64,000 nt of DNA, from NCBI GenBank assembly GCA_944389455.1, contig CALXMK010000002.1, forward strand, positions 1 through 64,000, in the 5' to 3' direction. This document shows, in pieces, positions 17,860 to 26,015 of the stretch. How positions within the stretch are numbered: the stretch's first letter is position 1; each line of letters starts with the position of its first letter. Under the pieces are notes generated by a model that made no database searches, was not told the origin of the DNA, and worked only from the letters and a program-made list of their open reading frames with translations. The DNA is from an uncultured Verrucomicrobiota bacterium (GTDB taxonomy: Bacteria > Verrucomicrobiota > Verrucomicrobiia > Limisphaerales > UBA1412). The position numbers and the translations under genes are program-made.

Positions 17860-18939
17860 GTGAGTGTTATAGTTAGGACGTATGCTGTTGAGCTGAAACG
17901 GCAAACCGAGCTCATAGCGGAAGCTGTATCAAAGGCAGCCGACGTTCTTAAGAAAGGAGGATTAGTAGCCTTACCTACAGAGACGGTTTATGGTTTGGCT
18001 GCTAATGCACTGGATTCAGAGGCGGTACGAAGTATTTATTTAGCTAAAGGAAGACCGACTAATAATCCTCTTATTGTCCATATTTCTAATTTAGAAATGG
18101 CCAAGCGTTGTGTGTCTGTGTGGCCCGATGAAGCGCAGATTTTAGCTGAGTCTTTTTGGCCTGGGCCATTGACAATGGTTCTACCTCGCAAGAAATTTAT
18201 TCCAGATATTGTTACTGGTGGCGGAGATACAGTTGCAATTCGCTGTCCAGACAATCCAATTTTTCGTGCAGTAATTGAAACCTGTGGTTTTCCTTTAGCG
18301 GCTCCTAGCGCCAATCGTTCTAATCATATTTCTCCTACAATGGTGGAACATGTCAGAATCAGTTTGGGTGACAAAATTCCTCTTATTCTTGATGGAGGGG
18401 TGTGCCGTGTTGGGATAGAGTCTACAGTAGTGGATTTAAGCCGATTACCAGAATGGAGAGTATTGCGACCGGGAATGATTACCAAAGAAGAGATTGATTC
18501 TGTATTAACCCGTGCTGGAAAGTCATTTAGAGTTATTTTTTCTTCTGAGAATTTGAATAAGAGTCTTTCTGAAAATATTAATATTTTTGAAAAGGCTGTT
18601 TTGAAGAGCCCTGGACAGTTGAAACGGCATTATTCTCCAAGAACACCACTCTATCTTTTTGATTCTATGGAATTGAGAGAAATAAAGTCGTTTTTTAAAA
18701 ATCAAGGGGTGGAGATATCAGATTGTGTTTTGATCCGTATAGGCGAATCAGAAAATGAAAGTCCGTTTGCAAAGGAAATAAGTATGCCTCGGGATCCAGG
18801 GAAGTATGCGGTAAATCTTTATGATACTTTATATCGTTGCGATGAAATGAAATTGAAAGGGATTATTGTTCAAATGCCAGAGGATACCCCAGCTTGGCAA
18901 GGGATAAGAGATCGCCTCAGACGAGCTGCAGCGAAATGA
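17860..18939 (+). CDS. L-threonylcarbamoyladenylate synthase (Sua5 type)
   Basis: Makes threonylcarbamoyl-AMP for the t6A37 modification of ANN-decoding tRNAs. The YrdC domain occupies the first ~210 residues: ALPTETVYGLAANA, KGRPTNNPLIVH, GPLTMVLPRK and APSANRSNHISPT. The remaining ~150 residues are the extra C-terminal Sua5 domain, so this is the long form. I place the start at GTG 17860, 11 bases after the lactonase stop. The ORF opens further upstream at 17815 inside that gene. Confidence 0.9.
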   Translation: MSVIVRTYAVELKRQTELIAEAVSKAADVLKKGGLVALPTETVYGLAANALDSEAVRSIYLAKGRPTNNPLIVHISNLEMAKRCVSVWPDEAQILAESFWPGPLTMVLPRKKFIPDIVTGGGDTVAIRCPDNPIFRAVIETCGFPLAAPSANRSNHISPTMVEHVRISLGDKIPLILDGGVCRVGIESTVVDLSRLPEWRVLRPGMITKEEIDSVLTRAGKSFRVIFSSENLNKSLSENINIFEKAVLKSPGQLKRHYSPRTPLYLFDSMELREIKSFFKNQGVEISDCVLIRIGESENESPFAKEISMPRDPGKYAVNLYDTLYRCDEMKLKGIIVQMPEDTPAWQGIRDRLRRAAAK

Positions 18940-18971
18940 TATTTCTTTGATATTATCAGGAGAAGGTTGAC

Positions 18972-20060
18972 ATGTATATCCGGCAGCTTAGAATCCGTGA
19001 TTTTAGAAACTATAATCAATTGGATGTTACTTTTCAGCCTGGATTTCATCTTTTTACAGGTTACAATGGACAGGGAAAAAGTAATTTATTGGAAGCCATT
19101 TATTTACTTGGAACGCTTAAGTCTTTTCGAGGAGTTTCAAATATACAGATGGTTGCCAGAGGAAGAAAGGGGTATTTTGTAGGAGGAACTGTAGTTTCCG
19201 AAGGTGAGAGTTATATCAAGATTTGGTGGTCACCTCAGGAGCGAAAGCTAAGTTTAAATGGGCAGAATATTACTCGAACTGCTGATTTTTATGGGAAAGT
19301 GCGTTGTGTAGTTTTTTGCACGGAGGATATTTTTCTGGTTAAAGGTGCCCCTTCGGTTCGCAGACGCTATATGGATCTCCTTTTAGCTCAATCAGATTCC
19401 TCTTATCTGAGTGTGTTACAGCGCTATGGACAAGCTTTGCAGGCTAGAAATGCTCTTCTGAAGGAACCAGTAGTTAATTTTGCAGTGATAGATAGTTTTT
19501 CTCAGGAATTAATTGCTTCTGGAATTGAGATCACTCGCAGAAGAAGAGAGCTCATCAGGAGAATTTCTCCATTAGTTCAGAATGCATATATAAACATAGC
19601 AGGTAAGAATACAGAGAAGATCGATTTGCATTATCGTCCAAATATTCGCTCGGATATGGCTGTAGAATTAGCTCAGGCTCGTTCTAAAGAAATCCAGTGC
19701 CGATATACTACAGTAGGCCCACATCGAGATGATTTGGCCTTTGAGATGAATGGTATACCAGTGGTTTCTGTTGCAAGTGAAGGACAGAAGAGAACTTGGG
19801 CTTTAGCATTAAAGATTGCACAGACAGAATATCTTCGAGAGATTTATGGAGGATTTCCTATATTGTTAATTGATGATGTAATGGGAGAGTTGGATACAGT
19901 CCGCCGTCAAAGCTTGCTTCCTTTATTGAGTCAAATGGTTGTTAGTCGAGGACAGACTTTTATGACTTGTACAGAGAAAAACTGGCCTCGAGAGTTGGGG
20001 TTGGATATGGTAGAGTGGAAAATTGAAGCAGGACGGATTGCTCTAGATAAATATATTTAG
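18972..20060 (+). CDS. recF: DNA replication and repair protein RecF
   Basis: SMC-like ATPase (362 residues) that loads RecA at gapped DNA together with RecO and RecR. Walker A GYNGQGKS is at residues 30-37, the LLIDDVMGELD Walker B is near the C-terminus, and an ASEGQKR signature precedes it. AGGAGAAGG gives a strong ribosome-binding site 5 bases before the ATG. RecF often sits in the dnaA-dnaN-gyrB region; here it follows sua5, so this is not the origin region. Confidence 0.94.
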   Translation: MYIRQLRIRDFRNYNQLDVTFQPGFHLFTGYNGQGKSNLLEAIYLLGTLKSFRGVSNIQMVARGRKGYFVGGTVVSEGESYIKIWWSPQERKLSLNGQNITRTADFYGKVRCVVFCTEDIFLVKGAPSVRRRYMDLLLAQSDSSYLSVLQRYGQALQARNALLKEPVVNFAVIDSFSQELIASGIEITRRRRELIRRISPLVQNAYINIAGKNTEKIDLHYRPNIRSDMAVELAQARSKEIQCRYTTVGPHRDDLAFEMNGIPVVSVASEGQKRTWALALKIAQTEYLREIYGGFPILLIDDVMGELDTVRRQSLLPLLSQMVVSRGQTFMTCTEKNWPRELGLDMVEWKIEAGRIALDKYI

Positions 20061-20067
20061 AAAGTAA

Positions 20068-20095
20068 AATCCCTTCTTTAGAAAGAGAAGGGATT
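20068..20095. terminator. Terminator between recF and the GNAT gene
   Basis: A 10-bp perfect stem AATCCCTTCT / AGAAGGGATT with an 8-base loop starts 8 bases after the recF stop and is followed by a T-rich stretch. The neighbouring gene converges from the other side, so it may serve both. Confidence 0.7.
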
Positions 20096-20154
20096 CTCTA
20101 GTTTATATCTTTTTAAAAATTAAAGTATTTGAAAAATTCAGATACGTGGAAGAA

Positions 20155-20850
20155 TTATTTATTCTCTTTTGAAGGACATCTAAAAAGAGGTACAGAAGCC
20201 TCCATTTTATCAATAATTTCTTGAGGCCAGTCAGCTGTCAGGGTTCGGAATATCCATGAACCTGAATTTTTAATTCTATGATAGCAATCAGAGAGATCTA
20301 GTATCATGGTGATTCGGCGATTGGGACAATTAAGTTCACCCACATCATGTGTAGCCACAGGAATAAAGCCCATAACACGAGTATGAAAGAGATAGGGACT
20401 ATGTTGTTCTCCTTCAAAAATATCTGTAATATAGTGAGTGAAACCGTGTTCTATTGTATCTTTGACAGCTTGTTTCATGAGCATGCTGACGATCAAGATA
20501 TTCCCTCGACGATCTGGCAGAACAGCAAAACGACCAATTTCAGCTATTTTAAGAGATTTTACGCACTCTTCCACATCAATAGATGCACCAAGTTTTTTAA
20601 AGCCATATTCTTTATACAGATCCAGTGGGGGCTCATAAAGAACACGAAGGACTCCTACCGGTTCTCCATCCTGGGTAGCCAGAAACCATGAAACGGCAGG
20701 ATTAGTTAAATCAGAAGAGTCAAAGACTTTTTCCTCATTGCCGACCCAGTTTTTCTCATTGCAGTAGATGACCTTAAGAACTTTAAGTGCATTCTGGCGT
20801 CCTGCTTCGTCAGTTATCTTTACTGCGGTTATTTTTGAGCTATCAGACAT
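20155..20850 (-). CDS. GNAT / FeeM-like N-acyltransferase
   Basis: A 231-residue acyltransferase-fold protein. The central stretch EIGRFAVLPDRRGN matches the GNAT acetyl- or acyl-CoA binding edge. It resembles the N-acyl amino acid synthase (FeeM) and ornithine-lipid OlsB branch, where a ~200-residue GNAT domain uses long-chain acyl donors. Its ATG is 4 bases after the stop of an upstream PlsC-type acyltransferase, so the two are coupled. That pairing suggests N- then O-acylation of a lipid head group. This is inference; a plain GNAT acetylase is possible. Confidence 0.65.
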   Translation of the reverse strand: MSDSSKITAVKITDEAGRQNALKVLKVIYCNEKNWVGNEEKVFDSSDLTNPAVSWFLATQDGEPVGVLRVLYEPPLDLYKEYGFKKLGASIDVEECVKSLKIAEIGRFAVLPDRRGNILIVSMLMKQAVKDTIEHGFTHYITDIFEGEQHSPYLFHTRVMGFIPVATHDVGELNCPNRRITMILDLSDCYHRIKNSGSWIFRTLTADWPQEIIDKMEASVPLFRCPSKENK

Positions 20851-20854
20851 AGTT

Positions 20855-21700
20855 CTATAGTTTTCGCACAGAGTTTTTGCTCCATTCTTTGCCGGAAAGT
20901 TTTGAAATTACACTCATGACCTCGTTATGCCAAGAGCGAACTGATTCTAAATCAGCGACTTCTTGAACAATAGGTGGGTACATAGGGGCTCCAATTTTGA
21001 TGCATTTAGGTTCCCAGTCTGGAATTGTTTTGGAATCCTTAGGGAGATTAGGGAAACTGATACCAACTGGAACAATGGGACGTCCAGACTCAATGGAAAG
21101 ACGTGCCATGCCGGAGTATCCCTTGAGAAGACAGTGTGGATTCCGATTGACAGTTCCTTCTGGATATACTCCTACAGAAGCGTTAGCTGCAAGCTTTTTC
21201 TTAGCTACATCAAAAGGAGGTTCCGGCAATTCAAAGTATGGTTTGAAGATATTTAGAAATTTAGGTTTAGCCGATTTGCGGGTTAGTGTAATGACTTCAG
21301 AGCGGCGAATGATGTAACTAACAATCGGAATAAGCTGAAAATTCCAATCGGATAAAAAGTGTATTTTTTTCCCTTGCCGATAAAAGAACATTGTCGCCGG
21401 TATAATAATGGCTTCAGCTTTTTGACTGTGGTTCATTCCCAAGATGAAGGAATCATTCTCAGGTTGGATGTATTGTAATCCATCAATACTAAGGATATTT
21501 TTTTGAAAAAATGTAATAAGCCATTTGATAACAAAACGATCAAAGAAGGGAAGATAAGGTAATGGTTCTTTCCAAATTTCAGAGAATGAAAGATGTCGAA
21601 ACAGCGGTACTTGAGGCGTTTTCTCCCGTCTCTCAAGATCTGTTATGGTATATTTTTGTTTTTCCGCTGCACTCATCGTATATGCATATCGCTGCACCAT
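20855..21700 (-). CDS. PlsC-type acyltransferase
   Basis: Membrane-associated lysophospholipid acyltransferase fold. Motif I reads NHSQKAEA (His91 to Glu96), that is HX4E instead of the usual HX4D. Motif III is VYPEGTVNR and motif IV is PIVPVGISFPN. I start at the ATG at 21700, which has AGGGTG at good spacing (281 residues). The ORF opens at a TTG at 21727. It is coupled to the downstream GNAT-like gene, and the two may work in one acylation pathway. Confidence 0.72.
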   Translation of the reverse strand: MVQRYAYTMSAAEKQKYTITDLERREKTPQVPLFRHLSFSEIWKEPLPYLPFFDRFVIKWLITFFQKNILSIDGLQYIQPENDSFILGMNHSQKAEAIIIPATMFFYRQGKKIHFLSDWNFQLIPIVSYIIRRSEVITLTRKSAKPKFLNIFKPYFELPEPPFDVAKKKLAANASVGVYPEGTVNRNPHCLLKGYSGMARLSIESGRPIVPVGISFPNLPKDSKTIPDWEPKCIKIGAPMYPPIVQEVADLESVRSWHNEVMSVISKLSGKEWSKNSVRKL

Positions 21701-22315
21701 TAAACACCCTATTGAATTTAAAAACAAGTTTATTTAGTGTTTGCTCTCCTGCATTGCTTAGAGTTGGGAAAATTATGTAGAAGTGTTCTCTAAAATGTTA
21801 TTAGTTTTAGTTCTGAAAAGAGTGGAAGTAAAGAGATCTTCTTATATAAATTTATTGAGCTGAATTTTTAGAATTTTGTTTTTGCTGTAATTTTCCCGGG
21901 AAAGGGATATGTGTACCATGCCATTCTCCGTAAAAGTTTTTATAGGATTTTTTAAGATAGAGATATTTTCTACAGCACCTACTTCTATGATTTTTGGAGT
22001 AGTAACTTTTCAGACATTATCTCTGTGCAGAAAAAACAAGCAGAAAACAAGTAGTACATCTGTGATAAAAATACGATCTTTTTAAAGTAAATAAGATAAA
22101 CTGGAACTTTCCAAAGTTATCATTGAAAAACGACTCTCTTTGAATTGACTGTTACGGATTGAGTGGTAAGTTGATTTATTATGGATACGGTTAAAAAAGA
22201 TAGATGAGGTACTTATTTTACTGATATCGATAATAAGTCGTTCTATTAGAAATTCCTATTTTCATAAATCTCTATTTTTGCAGATTAAAATTAAAAATAG
22301 GATTGATAGAAAAAA
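21701..22315. other. Long intergenic region before tRNA-Pro
   Basis: About 615 bases, very A/T-rich. It must contain the promoter of the PlsC-GNAT pair. One 55-codon plus-strand ORF (ATG 21918, stop 22083-22085) has AAGGG about 12 bases upstream, but its composition is not convincing and it has no recognised relatives. T runs follow the tRNA 3' end at 22305-22315 on the minus strand. Nothing else could be supported. Confidence 0.5.
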
Positions 22316-22393
22316 TGGTCGGGGCGGAGAGATTTGAACTCTCGACCTCTTGTACCCGAAACAAGCGCGCTAGCCAGGCTACGCTACGCCCCG
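22316..22393 (-). tRNA. tRNA-Pro (anticodon CGG)
   Basis: On the minus strand the acceptor CGGGGCG pairs with CGCCCCG. The anticodon stem CTTGT/ACAAG holds loop TTCGGGT, giving anticodon CGG, which reads CCG. The T arm is GAGAG-TTCAAAT-CTCTC. The discriminator is A and the CCA end is encoded (22316-22318). A run of six T follows on the transcript strand. Confidence 0.95.
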
Positions 22394-22408
22394 ACATGTC
22401 CAATAGGA

Positions 22409-22436
22409 CGCCTTTGATAATGCATTAATAAAGGCG
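22409..22436. repeat. Inverted repeat between hisA and tRNA-Pro
   Basis: Arms CGCCTTT and AAAGGCG enclose 14 bases whose centre (TAATGCATTA) is itself palindromic, so the element could fold as a long hairpin. It lies between the hisA stop and the tRNA and has no T run on the minus strand. A processing, operator or attenuation role is possible. Confidence 0.4.
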
Positions 22437-22507
22437 AAATTGCAATCTTTTTTGTAACAGAATAAAAAACAGTGTTTTCTTTTGAAAAATAAATCGGATA
22501 AAAGAAC

Positions 22508-23284
22508 TTATTTCTGTAATTCTTTTAATTGTGAATGGTTAAATTGAATAAGCTCGGTATATTTTACACCAGAGCCGCCAAAAATATCTAGGGCGGACCC
22601 GATGGTTAAATCGAGTTTGCCTTGGCTAATTCGGGTAACTTCTTTCAAGTCAGCTAAAGAATTGGCGCCTCCGGCATATGTGGTAGGAATAGGAGATGAT
22701 TCACTTAGTAGATGAACCAGATTGAAGTCAATTCCTAGACAGAGACCTTCTACATCCGCAGCGTGAATGAGGAATTCATCGCAGTATTTGGCTAAAGTTT
22801 CTAAAGTTTGAGGGGTAATTTCAAGGGTAGTAAATTTTTGCCATCGATCTGTGACGACATAATATCGTCCATGCCGTTGGCGGCAGCTCAAATCCAAAAC
22901 AAGCCGCTTATTTCCTGTTATACGAATAAGCGAAGAAAGACGAGAATAATCTAGAATGCCATTATAGAAGACATAGCTTGTTACGATAACGTGAGAGGCT
23001 CCAGCATCAAGCCATTGAGCGGCGTTATCTGGGGTGATTCCCCCTCCGATCTGAAGTCCTCCCGGATAAGCGGATAGGGCCTGGAGTGCGGCATTGTCAT
23101 TACCAGGGCCTAGTTTAATAATATGTCCGCCCTGAAGATGATCTTTGCGATAGAGCTTAGCATACCATTCCGGTGGTCTTTCAGAGATAAAGTTAGTTTT
23201 TAGCTCATTTGGATTTGAGGAAAGAGTCCCTCCAACGATCTGTTTGACTTTACCTTCATGAAGGTCGATACAGGGCCGGAACAT
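22508..23284 (-). CDS. hisA: Eukaryotic-type HisA (ProFAR isomerase)
   Basis: Phosphoribosylformimino-AICAR-phosphate isomerase of histidine synthesis, a TIM barrel of 258 residues. The sequence follows the yeast HIS6 / plant type: FRPCIDLHEGKVKQIVGG, KTNF, HIIKLGPGNDNAA, LQIGGGI, IHAADVEGLCLGID and TYAGGA. It does not follow the common bacterial HisA. No other his genes are in the window. It is the last gene of a panC-nadB-hisA run, 18 bases after nadB. Confidence 0.88.
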   Translation of the reverse strand: MFRPCIDLHEGKVKQIVGGTLSSNPNELKTNFISERPPEWYAKLYRKDHLQGGHIIKLGPGNDNAALQALSAYPGGLQIGGGITPDNAAQWLDAGASHVIVTSYVFYNGILDYSRLSSLIRITGNKRLVLDLSCRQRHGRYYVVTDRWQKFTTLEITPQTLETLAKYCDEFLIHAADVEGLCLGIDFNLVHLLSESSPIPTTYAGGANSLADLKEVTRISQGKLDLTIGSALDIFGGSGVKYTELIQFNHSQLKELQK

Positions 23285-23302
23285 ATTTTGACCAGGTCTA
23301 TA

Positions 23303-24940
23303 TTAGGATTTGGGTTCTACAGAGCGTATGAGGAGAGTGTTTTTCTGACTTAAGGCTGGGTCAGAATTAGGGTAATCAAGTGTATAATGCAGACCACGGC
23401 TTTCTTTGCGGGAGAGAGCCGAAACGATAATGATCCAAGCAACTCTAGCAATATTGCGCAATTCAAGAATTTCTTTAGTTACCGTAAAATCCCAATAATA
23501 TTCTCTGATTTCATCGATGATATTTTCAATGCGGGTACGAGCCCTTTCCAGACGTCGGGTTGTGCGAACAATGCCGACATAATCCCACATTAAGCGACGG
23601 ATTTCATCCCAGTTGTGGTTTAAGACAACGAGTTCATCAGAATTTTGAGCGTTGCCGGATTGCCAAGGAGGAATAGGAATTTGAGACAAAGTAATTTGTT
23701 CGTTTACAGTATATTGTGCTACTCTTTGGGCCATCACAATTGCTTCGAGTAAAGAGTTGCTTGCAAGTCGATTTGCTCCGTGGAGGCCGGTGCAGGCAAC
23801 TTCGCCTATAGCATAGAGTCCGGGAACTGTAGTTTGTCCATTCATGTTGGTCTTGACACCACCACATTGATAATGTGCAGCAGGAACAACAGGAATAGGT
23901 TCTTTGGTCATATCAATTCCTCTTTCCAGACAATGTTTGTAAATATTAGGGAAGCGATTCATCAGGAATGGAGCTGATTTATGTGTAATATCAAGACAAA
24001 CATGGTCTGTGCCATTTTTTTTCATCTCATTGTCAATGGCACGGGCTACAATATCACGAGGAGCTAGTGATAATCTCTTATCGTAATTTTGCATGAATTC
24101 ACTGCCATCCAAATTCTTAAGAATAGCTCCTTCACCTCTGACGGCTTCACTAATAAGAAAAGAACCGCCTTTGGGATCATATAAACATGTCGGATGGAAT
24201 TGGATAAATTCCATGTTGGCAATAGCTGCTCCGGCTCGCCATGCCATTGCTAATCCATCCCCTGTAGCAATGTAAGGATTGGTTGTATATAAATAGACTT
24301 TGCCGCATCCCCCTGTAGCTAAGATGACATGTTTCCCACGAAAAGTTTCGACTTGATTTGTTTCGGCATCGAGGACATAAGCTCCAATACAGCGGCGGTC
24401 AGGAGATTGTGGATCGCGGTTAGAGAGAATAAGATCAATGGCAAAGTGATGCTCAAAAAAACAAATATTTGATTCTTTGGATACAGCGTCAAGCAGCGCA
24501 ATTTCAACTTGGTGTCCAGTAATATCTCCAGCATGGAGGACTCTACGCTTAGAATGACCGCCTTCACGGCCTAAATCTAATTCCCGTGCACCATTGCTAT
24601 CAGGGATTTCTCTTTCTGTGAAATGAGTTCCATAGGAGATTAAATCTGAGATTCGAGCAGGACCTTCTGTAACAATGATGCGAACAGCTTCTTCATCACA
24701 AAGGCCAGCTCCAGCGATTAAAGTGTCTTGAATATGCATTTCTACGGAATCTTCCTTGGAAGTAACAGCAGCTATTCCGCCTTGAGCATGGTTAGTATTA
24801 GATTCAGCTCTTTCTTTTTTTGTGATGATAGCAACGCTGCCATGTTTACAAGCTTTAAGTGCAAAAAAGAGTCCAGCAATGCCGCTGCCTAGTACAAGAT
24901 AATCAAAGTTGTGTTCAGCATGAGATTTGTTGTTATCCAT
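23303..24940 (-). CDS. nadB: L-aspartate oxidase NadB
   Basis: Flavoenzyme oxidising aspartate to iminoaspartate, the first step of de novo NAD synthesis. FAD is bound by VLGSGIAGLFFAL near residue 16. NTNHAQGGIAAV, HPTCLYDP, the HGANRLASNSLLEA block and a helical C-terminal domain complete the fumarate-reductase-like fold. 545 residues is normal. nadA and nadC are not in the window. It lies between panC (47 bases) and hisA. Confidence 0.95.
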   Translation of the reverse strand: MDNNKSHAEHNFDYLVLGSGIAGLFFALKACKHGSVAIITKKERAESNTNHAQGGIAAVTSKEDSVEMHIQDTLIAGAGLCDEEAVRIIVTEGPARISDLISYGTHFTEREIPDSNGARELDLGREGGHSKRRVLHAGDITGHQVEIALLDAVSKESNICFFEHHFAIDLILSNRDPQSPDRRCIGAYVLDAETNQVETFRGKHVILATGGCGKVYLYTTNPYIATGDGLAMAWRAGAAIANMEFIQFHPTCLYDPKGGSFLISEAVRGEGAILKNLDGSEFMQNYDKRLSLAPRDIVARAIDNEMKKNGTDHVCLDITHKSAPFLMNRFPNIYKHCLERGIDMTKEPIPVVPAAHYQCGGVKTNMNGQTTVPGLYAIGEVACTGLHGANRLASNSLLEAIVMAQRVAQYTVNEQITLSQIPIPPWQSGNAQNSDELVVLNHNWDEIRRLMWDYVGIVRTTRRLERARTRIENIIDEIREYYWDFTVTKEILELRNIARVAWIIIVSALSRKESRGLHYTLDYPNSDPALSQKNTLLIRSVEPKS

Positions 24941-24987
24941 ATTTCTTATCGTATATTGTTGATATTTAAGAAGGGGAATTAGATATT

Positions 24988-25863
24988 CTAGAGTATTGCA
25001 TTATCAATGAGGCGAGTTTTGCCTATATAAACAGCCAGTGCCATACGAGTACCAGTGTTGACTTCGACTACAGGAACTAGTGATTCAGGATCAAAAAATT
25101 CGATATAATCTATTTTCGCATCAGGTTGCTTTTCAATCATAACTCTGATTTCCTCTTTTAGTTCCTTAGCAGGAAAAGATTGAATAGAAACTTTTTCTTG
25201 AACCATTTTTAATGCCTTAGATAAACAAAGGGCTTGAGTTCGTTCATCGGGAGAAAGATAGCGGTTGCGAGAACTGAGAGCGAGTCCATCGGATTCACGA
25301 ACAATAGGAGAAACAATAATCTGGGTTGGAATATTAAGATCCCTAACCATTCTGCGGATAATCGTAGCTTGCTGAAAATCTTTTTCTCCAAAAATAGCGT
25401 AATCAGGAAGAATAATATTGAAGAGTTTGTTGACGACAGTTGTTACACCTCGAAAATGTGCTGGACGGGAGATCCCTTCCATGGTTTTGGAAAGAACTTC
25501 TTCTGAGACAAAGGTACTATATCGAAGTGGAGCATTGGAATCTTCATTTCCCGATGGATACATGACTTCATTTGACGGCGTAAATACGGCATCAGCTCCA
25601 GCTTCCTGGCAGAGTCGCAGATCATTTTGAAGAGTTCTAGGGTATTTAGAATAATCTTCGTTAGGTGCAAATTGAATAGGATTAACGTAGATACTTACAA
25701 CGACTTTGCCGTGAAGCTGTACTGCTTGGCAAGCACTGCGGATAAGACTTAGGTGTCCTTCATGAAGGGCTCCCATTGTCGGAACTAGAGCGATGGTGAT
25801 GCCGGAACGTTTCCAATTCAGGGCCAGGCTTTGCATTTCTTTAATAGTCTCAATATGTTTCAT
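24988..25863 (-). CDS. panC: Pantothenate synthetase PanC
   Basis: ATP-dependent ligase joining pantoate and beta-alanine, the last step of vitamin B5 synthesis. The nucleotidyltransferase HIGH-like motif lies in TMGALHEGHLSL, the GEKDFQQ block is in the middle, and the KMSKS-like loop is GLALSSRNRYLSP. 291 residues is full length. It has its own good promoter upstream and begins the panC-nadB-hisA unit. Confidence 0.95.
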   Translation of the reverse strand: MKHIETIKEMQSLALNWKRSGITIALVPTMGALHEGHLSLIRSACQAVQLHGKVVVSIYVNPIQFAPNEDYSKYPRTLQNDLRLCQEAGADAVFTPSNEVMYPSGNEDSNAPLRYSTFVSEEVLSKTMEGISRPAHFRGVTTVVNKLFNIILPDYAIFGEKDFQQATIIRRMVRDLNIPTQIIVSPIVRESDGLALSSRNRYLSPDERTQALCLSKALKMVQEKVSIQSFPAKELKEEIRVMIEKQPDAKIDYIEFFDPESLVPVVEVNTGTRMALAVYIGKTRLIDNAIL

Positions 25864-25934
25864 AGGAGATCAGATTCAATAGGTTATTAGAAAAAGCAAG
25901 CAAGATAATGGATTTATTATCCATCCTTTTTGGA

Positions 25935-25962
25935 ATTATAATGTTCTGTTTACAGGTGACAA
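25935..25962 (-). promoter_or_regulatory. Predicted sigma-70 promoter of panC-nadB-hisA
   Basis: On the minus strand TTGTCA (25957-25962) and TATAAT (25935-25940) are spaced by 16 bases. The -10 box is a perfect match and the -35 matches at five of six. Transcription would start near 25928, about 65 bases before the panC ATG. Confidence 0.65.
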
Positions 25963-26015
25963 GCGGCAAATTTTGGATTTTCCTTTGATTAGAGATAAAT
26001 ATTGTTATTTAGCAG

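Noticed and set aside
18972-20060. Replication origin near recF
   Set aside because: There is no dnaA, dnaN or gyrB beside it and no DnaA-box cluster was seen.
21918-22085. 55-codon plus-strand ORF in the gap before tRNA-Pro
   Set aside because: There is a weak AAGGG upstream, but the composition is unremarkable, there is no known family, and it stands isolated between minus-strand units.
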